From positions 416,159 through 480,158 of the forward strand of contig NZ_MZXW01000004.1 in the NCBI RefSeq assembly GCF_004123905.1: a stretch of 64,000 nt of DNA, written 5' to 3'. Positions 1 to 8,344 of the stretch are shown piece after piece (position 1 is the first letter of the stretch; each line of letters opens with the position of its first letter). The notes beneath the pieces were generated by a model. It ran no database searches. It worked only from the letters and a program-made list of their open reading frames with translations, and was not told the DNA's origin. This DNA comes from Bradyrhizobium betae. GTDB lineage: Bacteria > Pseudomonadota > Alphaproteobacteria > Rhizobiales > Xanthobacteraceae. The position numbers were made by a program, and so were the translations under genes.

Positions 1-851
1 TTGTCCTCGTCTAGGTTGGACACGTGTATACTGATGATTTTTAAGCTCTTTAGATGGAAATCAGGCGATAGCGATAGAGTAACTGGCCTCGTACCATACC
101 AAGCCGGTACGGCAATCGTTCCCAGTGCGGCTGTGTTGTCGATCGCGGTCTGCAGCGCAGCCGGCGCGCCGCTCGTCTCGATGAACAAGTCTGCACCACG
201 GCCGCCACTCAGATCCGCAATTGCCTGTTTTGCCTCCTCCGGCGCGACGACCGAATCCGCGCCGACCCAAGCGGATCTGCGCCGGCGGCTCGCGAGCGGT
301 TCAATCAGGATGAGCCGTCCCGCGGAGAGCCGCGATAGATAGCCCGAAAACGCCCCGATCAATCCGAGGCCGGAGACGGCGACGACCTCGCCCGGCCGAA
401 CCGGTCGTTGCAGAAACGTCTGCAGCGCAACCCCGAACATGGTCGTGAATTGCGCATGCTGAAGGCTAACGCCGTCGGGGATCTTCCGTACAAAGCGTCC
501 CCCCGTCTCGATGTTGAACAGATTTTGATGTGGGTGAACCGTGAAAACCTTGTCTCCGATCGAAAACCCGGAAAGACGACCGGCGTCGACGATTTCTCCA
601 ACGACCTGATATCCGAACTTGATGGGAAAGGGCAACTTGCCACGCATCGTCTGCATCGACGCCAGGAACTGCTCGGGCAGGTTTCCCTGCCCCCGATACA
701 TGTTGAGCTCGGTGCCTGCACTGATAAGGGAGTGAATCGCACGAACGCGCACTTCGCGCTCGCTGATTTCGGAAAGAGTCTCTTCCCTTAGCGATGCCGT
801 TCGTGGGGCCTCAAACCAAACACTTCTGATAGTCTCTTGCGATTTTGTCAT
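1..851 (-). CDS. Medium-chain zinc-type alcohol dehydrogenase family, partial (runs off left edge)
   Basis: An open frame runs from an ATG at 851 to the window edge without a stop (about 283 residues visible). It shows the medium-chain dehydrogenase layout: an N-terminal GroES-like part with SAGTELNMYRG and KFGYQVVGEIVDAG, then a Rossmann part with VAVSGLGLIGAFSGYL (GxGxxG-type) and GADLFIETSGAPAALQTA. The usual catalytic Cys/His zinc ligands are not obvious, so it may be a zinc-independent or BchC-like member. It follows the epoxide hydrolase gene by 51 bp on the same strand, so it is probably the third gene of the P450 operon and could oxidise the alcohol or diol produced upstream. Family assignment is good; the substrate is unknown. 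Confidence 0.75.
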   Translation of the reverse strand, partial: MTKSQETIRSVWFEAPRTASLREETLSEISEREVRVRAIHSLISAGTELNMYRGQGNLPEQFLASMQTMRGKLPFPIKFGYQVVGEIVDAGRLSGFSIGDKVFTVHPHQNLFNIETGGRFVRKIPDGVSLQHAQFTTMFGVALQTFLQRPVRPGEVVAVSGLGLIGAFSGYLSRLSAGRLILIEPLASRRRRSAWVGADSVVAPEEAKQAIADLSGGRGADLFIETSGAPAALQTAIDNTAALGTIAVPAWYGTRPVTLSLSPDFHLKSLKIISIHVSNLDED

Positions 852-902
852 GTCGACGATTGCAGACCTTTGAGGTTATTCGTTGCTGGTATAGATCGCG
901 GA

Positions 903-1304
903 TTAGTCTTCGCCGCAATATTCCGCCACGCCGCGGCGAAACGTCTCGAGATCGAAGTAATCCTTCCACTCGGTGATCTTGCCGTCGGCGACACGAAATA
1001 CGCCCATAAGCGGAACGTCAAAAGACTTGCGGTGCCCGTCCATCGCGTGAAACGCGTCAATTCGCTCCGTCAGGACGGTGTCGCCGTTTTCGGCGATAGC
1101 AAGCAACTGCCAGTGGGGGCGCGTCCGGGTACCCAGCTTCAACTTCGAATTATTCACAAACGCTTGCACGCCCGCTCGCCCGCGAATGGGCTCCATAGGG
1201 ATGTTGTGATAGAAAACATCTTCCGACAGCATCCCCATTGCCTTGCCAATATCGTTTTGATTCCAGGCGTTGATAAACTCAGTCACTATGCTTGTCGGGC
1301 TCAT
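903..1304 (-). CDS. Limonene-1,2-epoxide hydrolase-like protein (SnoaL/NTF2 fold)
   Basis: 133 residues, the length of the small limonene-1,2-epoxide hydrolase family. All five catalytic positions known from Rhodococcus LEH can be placed: Tyr32 and Asn34 in FYHN, Arg81 and Asp83 in TERID, and Asp115 in WKDYFD. These position and activate water for one-step epoxide opening to a vicinal diol. The start has a strong AAGGAGAG site. The gene lies 34 bp after the P450 stop and 51 bp before the dehydrogenase start, all on the minus strand, which suggests epoxidation by P450, hydrolysis here, then oxidation. A plain SnoaL-like isomerase is the alternative, but the full LEH residue set argues against it. 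Confidence 0.8.
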   Translation of the reverse strand: MSPTSIVTEFINAWNQNDIGKAMGMLSEDVFYHNIPMEPIRGRAGVQAFVNNSKLKLGTRTRPHWQLLAIAENGDTVLTERIDAFHAMDGHRKSFDVPLMGVFRVADGKITEWKDYFDLETFRRGVAEYCGED

Positions 1305-1338
1305 TGCCTCTCTCCTTTTGGTGGACTGTCAGCACCTG

Positions 1339-2619
1339 TTAAAAGGATACGAGCAATCGTTTTAAAGACGGCACGACCATGCTGCGTGTGTATTCGAGAG
1401 TTTGAAAATCTGAAGCGAGCCGAATGTCAGGTAGCCGGTCCAGTAAGGTCTTTAGTCCAATTCTGACCGTAGGCCGCGCGAGCGGCGCTCCGATGCACAA
1501 TCGCGTAAGAGCGCCGAAACCAAGATGCTTTTTCACATTCTCGCGACGTATGTCAAAGACGTCAGCATGCTCGAATAGCGTCTCATCGCGCGATGCAGAC
1601 CCTACATGGAGATATATCTTTGCGCCCGCCGGAATTGTGACTTCACCAAGCCGGACCTCTTTTGTTGCCGTTCTGATCAATCCCCTCACGGGTCCCCGCA
1701 AGCGAAGGGCTTCCTCAATCGCGGAAGGAAGAAGGCCGCTGTCGGCTTTTACAGCTGCCAATTGTTCGGGGTGGGTGAGCAGCAAAAGCAGAGTCTGGCC
1801 TAGCGTCTGGGAGCTGGTATCGGTACCGGCCCGGATCATGGAAAGACCGGCGGTGACGATTTCCTCGTCTCTAATATCCTCTCCTTGCTTTTGCAGAATG
1901 ATGAGCTGTGACAGAAAGTCATCCCGGGGTTCTTGTCGCCGCTTCTCCACCAGCTTTTTCGCAAAACGATCGATCTCAACAGCGCTGCGCCAACAATGCT
2001 GGGCCCGGTCGTCGGACAGCCGGCCCCCGCCCGTCAGTTCGAAGTGTGCTTCCGCCCAAATTCTTACAGGCGTCATCTCTTCATCTGGTACGCCAAGGAG
2101 CTTGCCGATCGTGGCGACGGGAAGCGGCCACGTGAAGTTGGCAATAATGTCCACTGCGTGTTGATCGATGAATTTTTCGACCAAGGCATCTGCCCGGTCT
2201 TGGATCGTCCGCTCGATGCCGGCGAGAGCCTTCATGAAGGCGGGCGCCAGGACGCGCTTCAATCGAATGTGATCCGGCGGATCTGTGAAATTGATGTTGC
2301 CCGCGGCACAGAGAGGCTGATCGCCGATGAGTACCTTAATAGAATCGGGCATTGGGGTCTGCGGCCGCTGGGCTGCCTGGTTGGAGAAGGTCAGCGTGTC
2401 TCTATAAATTTCCATCGCAAATGCGTGGTTTGCGACGCACCACATATCGTATTTTGGCATATAGAATACTGGTGAGTCGGCGCGCGCCTGGCGTAACCAC
2501 TCATAAGGATTCGCAACTTGATCAGGCTGCAGCGGGTCATAACCGTCGAGATGCGGACAAGCTGCGGCCGGAGATGTTTGACCTCGCTCGGGCTGTGATC
2601 CTTCGTGTTCCGAATTCAT
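1339..2619 (-). CDS. Cytochrome P450 (bacterial class, soluble)
   Basis: 426 residues without a membrane anchor, typical of soluble bacterial P450s. The C-helix FTDPPDHIRLKR (about 111-122), I-helix oxygen-binding AGTDTS (264-269), ExxR in EEALR (303-306) and the heme Cys ligand (Cys375 in TRLCIGAPLAR) are all visible. The heme loop reads FGALTRLCIG, so the second Gly of the usual FGxGxH/RxCxG pattern is Leu371. The ATG at 2619 has GGGAGG just upstream. It is the first gene of a P450-epoxide hydrolase-dehydrogenase operon on the minus strand. No ferredoxin gene is adjacent; the reductase with a built-in 2Fe-2S domain at 5296-6246 is a plausible electron donor (inference). Substrate unknown. 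Confidence 0.93.
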   Translation of the reverse strand: MNSEHEGSQPERGQTSPAAACPHLDGYDPLQPDQVANPYEWLRQARADSPVFYMPKYDMWCVANHAFAMEIYRDTLTFSNQAAQRPQTPMPDSIKVLIGDQPLCAAGNINFTDPPDHIRLKRVLAPAFMKALAGIERTIQDRADALVEKFIDQHAVDIIANFTWPLPVATIGKLLGVPDEEMTPVRIWAEAHFELTGGGRLSDDRAQHCWRSAVEIDRFAKKLVEKRRQEPRDDFLSQLIILQKQGEDIRDEEIVTAGLSMIRAGTDTSSQTLGQTLLLLLTHPEQLAAVKADSGLLPSAIEEALRLRGPVRGLIRTATKEVRLGEVTIPAGAKIYLHVGSASRDETLFEHADVFDIRRENVKKHLGFGALTRLCIGAPLARPTVRIGLKTLLDRLPDIRLASDFQTLEYTRSMVVPSLKRLLVSF

Positions 2620-2962
2620 ACGTTCCTCCCGCTGACTTTGCAGCCCGCTTGTTTTGAGATTGTCAACTAAATTGCGTATCTGTCAGGAGCCTAACCCTTC
2701 GGTCGAATTGGAAGCAAGCCTTAACGCCGTCCAAGCCACAAACGGCATTCTTCCTGCACCTTGACGACGCTTGGGCTTATCGCGCCGACCGATTTTCAGA
2801 AGGGGACGCGCTGCCATCTAGCGTCAGGCCGGTCCCTGCAGCTCGCAGGTGACGCCTCGCTAAGACATCCTGATGCCTGCACGAACGATACAGGTGCATC
2901 GCTTATAAGAAAATCACGATACGATATATATCGTTATTCGTTTTACCAATAAGTCGGCCACG
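2620..2962. promoter_or_regulatory. 343-bp spacer upstream of the P450 operon, with a perfect 14-bp palindrome
   Basis: No convincing gene lies between the LysR stop and the P450 start; the short open frame at 2761-2952 has no recognisable features. An AT-rich stretch near the LysR end contains the perfect palindrome ACGATATATATCGT at 2921-2934. It is about 300 bp upstream of the P450 ATG, so it could be an operator for the leftward operon or simply the end of the LysR transcript. The spacer must contain the P450 promoter if that operon is transcribed independently. Confidence 0.4.
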
Positions 2963-3898
2963 TCAATCTACCGGTTCTCCGCTCGCGGCGTCGGCGACAG
3001 TCCGTCGGCTGAGTTGAGGGGCGAGCGACCGTAGGCAGTTGATGAATTCCTCCGTTGCAGGAGACAATGCTCGGTCGCGGCGACGGATGATCTCCATCGA
3101 TCGGGTCACGACCGGAGCGGTCAACGGTCGATGGGCCAGATTCTGGGAAGGGAGGCAGGACAGTGCGTAAGGCGGAACCACGCTTATGCCGAACCCGGCG
3201 TCGACCATCGCGATAACGGTTGCGAGTTGTTCCAGCTCATAGGCGACAACCATTTCAACGTTTGCAAGCATATAGCCTTGCTCGGTCTTCTGGCGAATTC
3301 CATTTCCCTTAGGCAGGGTTACGATCGGGAACCCGGCAAGATCCTTCCATTGCGGTTTCCTGACGTGCGCGAGCGGGTGTTCCTTTCGACAGAGTACGGA
3401 CAATTGGTCCGATACGAGGGGAATCCGTGCGATCGCAGGATCGCTTCCCTCAAAACTTCCAATCGCAAGGTTAAGTTCTCCCTCGAGGACCATTTCATAG
3501 AGCACCACCATCGAGCGATCGATGAGCGTAACGGCCAAATCGGCCGAGCGCTCCATAAATAACTGCATCGCACGGGGTAGGAGTATCGTCGCAAGCAAAG
3601 GCGGTGCGCCGACCCTTAAATGCGCCCGCCGTCCGGCCCCTACATCCCGCGCGCGCCGCACCGCATCTTCGAAATTCCGAACGAGCAACTGTGAATCCTC
3701 TAGAAATTCCGCGGCTGCGTCGCTCAGTTCAACCCGGCGTGTCGACCGGTCAAGCAGCCTGAAGCCCACTTCCTGCTCCAGATTGGTCACAAGACCTGAG
3801 ACGACTGGCTGGGTAATGCTCATGAGGTCGGCTGCGCGCGTAAAACTTCCCGTCCGCACGACGGCCAGGAACGCTTGCATATGTCGGAGCGTGACCAT
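2963..3898 (-). CDS. LysR-family transcriptional regulator
   Basis: 311 residues. The N-terminal winged helix-turn-helix is canonical: LRHMQAFLAVVRTGSFTRAA, then TQPVVSGLVTNLEQEVGFRLLDRS at about 30-53. The effector-binding domain follows (VGAPPLLATILLP, then DLAVTLIDRS). It is divergent from the monooxygenase operon (start 4083) and lies between the two oxygenase operons, the normal place for the pathway regulator. A 27-bp interrupted palindrome in the divergent spacer is a likely binding site. The inducer is presumably the pathway substrate or an intermediate (inference). Confidence 0.92.
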   Translation of the reverse strand: MVTLRHMQAFLAVVRTGSFTRAADLMSITQPVVSGLVTNLEQEVGFRLLDRSTRRVELSDAAAEFLEDSQLLVRNFEDAVRRARDVGAGRRAHLRVGAPPLLATILLPRAMQLFMERSADLAVTLIDRSMVVLYEMVLEGELNLAIGSFEGSDPAIARIPLVSDQLSVLCRKEHPLAHVRKPQWKDLAGFPIVTLPKGNGIRQKTEQGYMLANVEMVVAYELEQLATVIAMVDAGFGISVVPPYALSCLPSQNLAHRPLTAPVVTRSMEIIRRRDRALSPATEEFINCLRSLAPQLSRRTVADAASGEPVD

Positions 3899-3923
3899 TT
3901 AGCACCTCTTCATTTATAACGCT

Positions 3924-3950
3924 TATCAATTACTCTATTAGAAATTGGTA
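3924..3950. promoter_or_regulatory. Putative LysR operator (interrupted palindrome)
   Basis: TATCAATT, eleven bases, then AATTGGTA: the two arms are complementary at seven of eight positions, with the T-N11-A geometry of LysR boxes. It lies 26 bp upstream of the LysR ATG and about 130 bp upstream of the monooxygenase start, suited to autoregulation and activation of the rightward operon. Confidence 0.5.
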
Positions 3951-4082
3951 GATTTTCAAATAGGTGGCGCCTGTTTAAAGAAATGCCCGTGCTGGCACGA
4001 ACGCGAGCATCGGCTCTCCCGTTGGGATGACGTCGAGAGACAACTCGGGTGGCGTTGCCCCCGGAATGGAGGCGTCCCAACG

Positions 4083-5303
4083 ATGCCAAAGAACCTGCGT
4101 CGATCGCTACGGGCTGCTGTCGTGGGCGGCGGTATCGGGGGTCTGGCGGTAGCCAACGCTCTCATGCGCAAAGGGCTGGATGTCGTGGTTTACGAACAGG
4201 CTCCGGCACTTGCTGAGGTCGGCGCCGGCGTCATGATCTACCCAAATAGCCTTAGACATCTTGAACGAATGGGGTTTCGCGAGCGGCTCGCATCGGTGGG
4301 CGCTCGTATCGGTCCCCTGTCAGCTTTTCATCGTAGCGATGGATCACCGGTAGGGTCGTTCCAAACGACGGACTCTACCGGATGGAACGGCATGTACGGA
4401 ATGCATCGCGCCGATATTCTCAACACGCTTGCAGCGGATCTCCCGTCTGGCGCCGTACTCACCGGACATCGGTGCGTCGACTTTCGACAGAACAGTGAGG
4501 CGGCAACTGTTGTGTTCGATAACGGGCACACTGCCGAAGCGGATTTGGTCGTGGCCGCCGACGGAATCAATTCGGCGCTTAGACGCTTCGTCTCCGAACC
4601 CAAGCCGCCCGTTTACTCCGGAATGCGCGCCTATCGCGGTCTGGTTGAAAAAGCGCTTTTCGATGCCTGGCCCGACGATGCGATGCTGGTTTGGATGGGC
4701 GACGGAAAGCACTTCATGGTCTATCCCGTGCGCGGCGGTACTATCCTCAACTATGTCGGCTTTGTTCCGACCGGAGGCGAGACCGTGGAATCGTGGTCAG
4801 CGCCGGGTGACCGCGGCCAACTCGCTTCGTCCTTCCAAGGATGGGATAAGCGAATCACTACCTTGCTGAGCAAAGTCGAAAGTTGCTTCTGGTGGGGCCT
4901 CTACGATCGGGAGCCCCTCGACTCCTGGACAAACGGGCGGCTAACTCTTCTCGGCGATGCCGCACATCCGATGTTGCCGCATCTCGGGCAAGGGGCGAAC
5001 CAAGCTATTGAGGATGGAATAGCTCTCGCTTGCTTCCTCGAAGGTACTTCCGCAACCGATGTCCCTGCAGCGCTGCAGGCTTATGCAAACCTTCGTGCGC
5101 CTCGTACCGCCATGGTTCAGGTTGAGGCACGAAAAAACGGCCAGCGATATGACTCCCGTTACGCCAATTTGGCCCAACGTGACGACGAGATAAAAAGTTC
5201 GGCTGCCTTTCGGAAGTCCCTATTCGACTACGATGTCGAAAAGGAAACCATGTGGTCTCGGCAATCTTCCGCAATGGTCGGGACGGTGAGTTCCAATGTA
5301 TAA
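4083..5303 (+). CDS. FAD-dependent monooxygenase (salicylate/3-hydroxybenzoate hydroxylase-like)
   Basis: 406 residues from the ATG at 4083, which has a GGAGG upstream and places the dinucleotide fold near the N-terminus; in-frame extension upstream to 3945 adds residues without family resemblance. Group A flavoprotein hydroxylase signatures are present in order: GGGIGG (about 15-20) for ADP binding, the DG motif in VVAADGINSALRR, and the GD motif in LLGDAAHPMLPHLGQGANQAIEDG (given here as its key elements GDAAHP and GQGANQ). These enzymes hydroxylate activated aromatic or cyclic rings with NAD(P)H and O2. The stop overlaps the reductase start by 8 bp, suggesting translational coupling. The exact substrate cannot be read from sequence. 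Confidence 0.88.
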   Translation: MPKNLRRSLRAAVVGGGIGGLAVANALMRKGLDVVVYEQAPALAEVGAGVMIYPNSLRHLERMGFRERLASVGARIGPLSAFHRSDGSPVGSFQTTDSTGWNGMYGMHRADILNTLAADLPSGAVLTGHRCVDFRQNSEAATVVFDNGHTAEADLVVAADGINSALRRFVSEPKPPVYSGMRAYRGLVEKALFDAWPDDAMLVWMGDGKHFMVYPVRGGTILNYVGFVPTGGETVESWSAPGDRGQLASSFQGWDKRITTLLSKVESCFWWGLYDREPLDSWTNGRLTLLGDAAHPMLPHLGQGANQAIEDGIALACFLEGTSATDVPAALQAYANLRAPRTAMVQVEARKNGQRYDSRYANLAQRDDEIKSSAAFRKSLFDYDVEKETMWSRQSSAMVGTVSSNV

Positions 5304-6246
5304 GGCTGGACTCCAGGTCAATCTGATAGCGGTCCGTGAGATCGCCCACGATATCCGGCTACTTGAGTTTGGCCCTTCCGATCAAGGCTCTCTACCTCCA
5401 GCTGAGCCGGGTGCGCACATCGATCTGTATCTGCCTAATGGTTTGCTCCGGCAGTACTCGCTGCTTGACAGTAGCGATGCGCCGAAAAGCTATTCCGTCG
5501 CGGTAAAGCGCGATCCAAAAGGCAGGGGCGGGTCGGATTTTATCTTTAATCATCTCCGGCCAGGTCAAAGGCTGACGATTGGCGCCCCGCGAAACTGCTT
5601 TCCGCTTGTCGAGGACGCTGCCCACGTTGTGTTGTCGGCTGGAGGCATCGGAATCACAGCCATCCTTCCGATGTTCAAGCGACTGGTGGCTCTTAAAAAA
5701 TCGGTAGAGCTCCACTATGCAGGTCGCTCGCGCGACTCCATGCCCTTTCTTACCGTTCTCGAGCCGCATGCCAACGTTTCGATACATTGCGATGATGAAC
5801 GCGACGGACGCGTGCTGGATATAGGCCGGATCGCGGCGATTTGTCCTGTGGGGAGTCATCTCTACTGCTGCGGCCCCAACCCGATGATTACCGCCTTTCT
5901 AGAAGCTACCGCAGACAGGCCGCGCGACAGGATTCATGTGGAGTATTTTACTCCCATGCGCGAGAGCAGCAGCGAGGGAGAATATGTGGTCCAACTGGCG
6001 CGGTCAGGGCGCGAATTTCTTATCCCTTCGGGAAAATCAATCCTCCACGTTCTTTTAGAAGCCGGAATCGAAGTGCCTGCATATTGGTGCGAGCAAGGCA
6101 TTTGCCGCGGCTGCGAAGTATCAGTGATCTCTGGCATCCCGGATCATCGCGATTCGATCATGACGGTAGAGGAACACGCGAGCAATCGCTCGATGACGAT
6201 TTGCTGCAGTGGGGCCAAAACGGACACGTTGGTTCTCGATCTTTAA
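5296..6246 (+). CDS. Phthalate dioxygenase reductase / VanB-type electron carrier (FMN, NAD, 2Fe-2S)
   Basis: 316 residues with three domains: a flavin-binding barrel (RQYSLLDSSD, about 52-61, the RxYS motif), an NAD-binding domain (VLSAGGIGITAILP and YCCGPNPM), and a C-terminal plant-type ferredoxin with CEQGICRGC followed by a distal Cys in TICCSG. This order (ferredoxin last) is that of phthalate dioxygenase reductases and of the reductase half of self-sufficient P450RhF enzymes. The ATG at 5296 overlaps the monooxygenase stop. No Rieske oxygenase alpha subunit is in the window, so the neighbouring P450 is the most natural partner; flavin hydroxylases of this type normally take NAD(P)H directly. 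Partner assignment is inference. Confidence 0.88.
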   Translation: MYKAGLQVNLIAVREIAHDIRLLEFGPSDQGSLPPAEPGAHIDLYLPNGLLRQYSLLDSSDAPKSYSVAVKRDPKGRGGSDFIFNHLRPGQRLTIGAPRNCFPLVEDAAHVVLSAGGIGITAILPMFKRLVALKKSVELHYAGRSRDSMPFLTVLEPHANVSIHCDDERDGRVLDIGRIAAICPVGSHLYCCGPNPMITAFLEATADRPRDRIHVEYFTPMRESSSEGEYVVQLARSGREFLIPSGKSILHVLLEAGIEVPAYWCEQGICRGCEVSVISGIPDHRDSIMTVEEHASNRSMTICCSGAKTDTLVLDL

Positions 6247-6453
6247 AGCGGTGGACATCCGGCAATGCGGCCGCTGGTCGCTTTACGAATGCCGGGATGC
6301 AGTAAAAAAGGAAACAAAGTTGACAATCAGATGGCAATTGCCGATAAGCGAATGCCACTTGGTTGCAAACTAGGCTCAAGCTGTCAGCAACCCACTCGCC
6401 CGGTGCCACAGAATGGCGATCGGAAGCGAACTCAAAATAGCAGGGAGGCCTTC

Positions 6454-8223
6454 ATGCAGGACGCAGTCTCGAACTCCACCAAAACTACGGTGTCTCGTAC
6501 CGGCGCACAGGCCATCGCTCAAACGATGCAAGCGAGCGGCATCGAACTTGTTATAGGTTATAGCGGCGGCGGCACCGGCGCGCTCATCCATCAAATCGCG
6601 ACATCCGGCATGAATAATCTGAATGCGCGTACCGAATTGGCCGGCGCCTGGATTTCATATGGTTACAACCGTGTGAAAGGCCGAGCTGCGTCGGCGTGCC
6701 TGTTTCACTGCGTGGGTATGCTGCATGCGGCCCCCGCCGTTTATGCCGCAAAGCTCGACAGTACCCCGCTCGTCGTAATCGATATCAATCTCGACAGTTC
6801 GCTTGATTTGCGTGGCGCCCTACAAGATTCGACGGGCAATTATCTCGCAATGCAGCCGCTGGCAAAATACGTGCGCAAGGTCGTCGTTCCTGACGACCTG
6901 CCGCTGGCAATTCGCCAAGCCGTTCTTTCCGCCAGCACCGGCAGGCCCGGTCCGTCGGTTTTGGATTTGCCGTATCAAGTCCTGGTGAAGTCGACCGACT
7001 GCCCAATCGAGGCTCTTGAGCTGCCCGCGCCTCCCGCCGCGACGAACGCTAGCGTCAATCGCGTGTTGGAAATGGTGAGTTCCGCCGAGAACCCGGTCAT
7101 ATTTGTTGGAGCCGGCGTTCAGCTCTCGGGGGCTGCGCAGGAGGTGCGTGAACTTGCAGAGCTTCTCGGCGTCACCGTAGTTTCCTCGTCATGGGGGGGG
7201 CGCAGCGTTATGCCGGATGATCATCCTCTCTTCGGAGGAGTGGTCGGTACCTTCGGCTGGGTTTCTGCAAACGAGATCGTACAGGCGTCCGATTGTTGGC
7301 TGACGTTTGGCGTCTCTTTCTCGCAGATGACGACGGGTGCCTGGAATATCGAAAAGCCTAGCCAGGTTATTCAGATCGATATCGATCCCAACGAAATTGG
7401 CAAGATATTCCAGCCCAAACTGGGAATCGTTGCCGACGCGAAGACGATCCTGCGCCAGTTGATCGACGCGGTTAAAGCCGGCGGCAACGCCAAGGGAGCA
7501 ACACCGGCTAGGTTGGCCGCGGTCGCCGAAGCCAAACGAAAGTGGCATGAATTTCACGACAGCCTTGGTGTCGACAGCGGTGCCCCGATAAACCAGTACT
7601 ACCTCATTCGTAAGATGGCGGAATTGCTACCCAAAGAAACGATGATTGTCGGCGACTCCGGCGGACAAGCATTCATGGTCTACCGGTCATTTCGCTTCAA
7701 GGACTCGGCCGCAATGCCGCTGGGGTCCCGATATATGTCGCTTGGCGCGGGACTTCCCGTCGCCATCGGAGCGAAGCTGGCGGCGCCCGAGAAGACGGTC
7801 GTTTGTTACCACGGCGACGGCGGCTTCTACTATGATCTTGCCGAACTCTCGACGCTGTCGCAACTCGGCATCAAGGTCATCATCATCATCGACAACAACC
7901 ACTGCCTTGCCGCCAATCGACAAGGCATGAAGATGATGGGCATCGAGAATCCTTGGGTCGATCTTCCGGACCACGACTTTGTGGGTTTGGCAAAGTCCCT
8001 CGGCGTGAGCGGCGAGCGGGTCACTGATCCGGACGACATCGAGGCGGCGCTTAATCGGGCGTTGCAGTCTTCAAGCAGCTACCTCATCGACGTCGTGACC
8101 GATCCGGCGACCCGGATCAAGCGGGCGATCAAGACCGTGATTCCGATTCTAAGTGATCGAAAACCGCAGCAGAACGCCGCTGGCCATTTTGCGCCTCCGC
8201 TCCAAGGTAGCTGGCCAGCGTAA
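6454..8223 (+). CDS. ThDP-dependent lyase/decarboxylase (acetolactate synthase superfamily)
   Basis: 589 residues from the ATG at 6454, preceded by AGGGAGG. The three-domain layout of acetolactate synthase, benzoylformate decarboxylase and oxalyl-CoA decarboxylase is clear: a PYR domain with the activating Glu in ARTELAGAW, a central domain (VIFVGAGVQLSG), and a PP domain with the ThDP/Mg motif starting GDGGFYYDLAEL and ending in DNNH. Upstream in-frame codons from 6265 do not look like protein and lack a ribosome site. It lies between the oxygenase genes and the importer, so it probably cleaves or forms a C-C bond in a ring-opened 2-oxo intermediate. Which reaction it performs is unresolved; true anabolic acetolactate synthase is unlikely in this context. 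Confidence 0.85.
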   Translation: MQDAVSNSTKTTVSRTGAQAIAQTMQASGIELVIGYSGGGTGALIHQIATSGMNNLNARTELAGAWISYGYNRVKGRAASACLFHCVGMLHAAPAVYAAKLDSTPLVVIDINLDSSLDLRGALQDSTGNYLAMQPLAKYVRKVVVPDDLPLAIRQAVLSASTGRPGPSVLDLPYQVLVKSTDCPIEALELPAPPAATNASVNRVLEMVSSAENPVIFVGAGVQLSGAAQEVRELAELLGVTVVSSSWGGRSVMPDDHPLFGGVVGTFGWVSANEIVQASDCWLTFGVSFSQMTTGAWNIEKPSQVIQIDIDPNEIGKIFQPKLGIVADAKTILRQLIDAVKAGGNAKGATPARLAAVAEAKRKWHEFHDSLGVDSGAPINQYYLIRKMAELLPKETMIVGDSGGQAFMVYRSFRFKDSAAMPLGSRYMSLGAGLPVAIGAKLAAPEKTVVCYHGDGGFYYDLAELSTLSQLGIKVIIIIDNNHCLAANRQGMKMMGIENPWVDLPDHDFVGLAKSLGVSGERVTDPDDIEAALNRALQSSSSYLIDVVTDPATRIKRAIKTVIPILSDRKPQQNAAGHFAPPLQGSWPA

Positions 8224-8344
8224 CAGCCGGCTAACGTGCAAGGACAGACGGTGACCCCGACAGCTTTTGGTCGCAACGCAGTGGCAACGATACTGCTTTC
8301 ACACGGTGCCTGTGATTGTGATCGCTCGCGGAGCGCGTAAGATT

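Noticed and set aside
2761..2952. 63-codon plus-strand frame between LysR and P450
   Set aside because: No ribosome site, no domain and no conserved pattern; the spacer is better explained as a promoter region.
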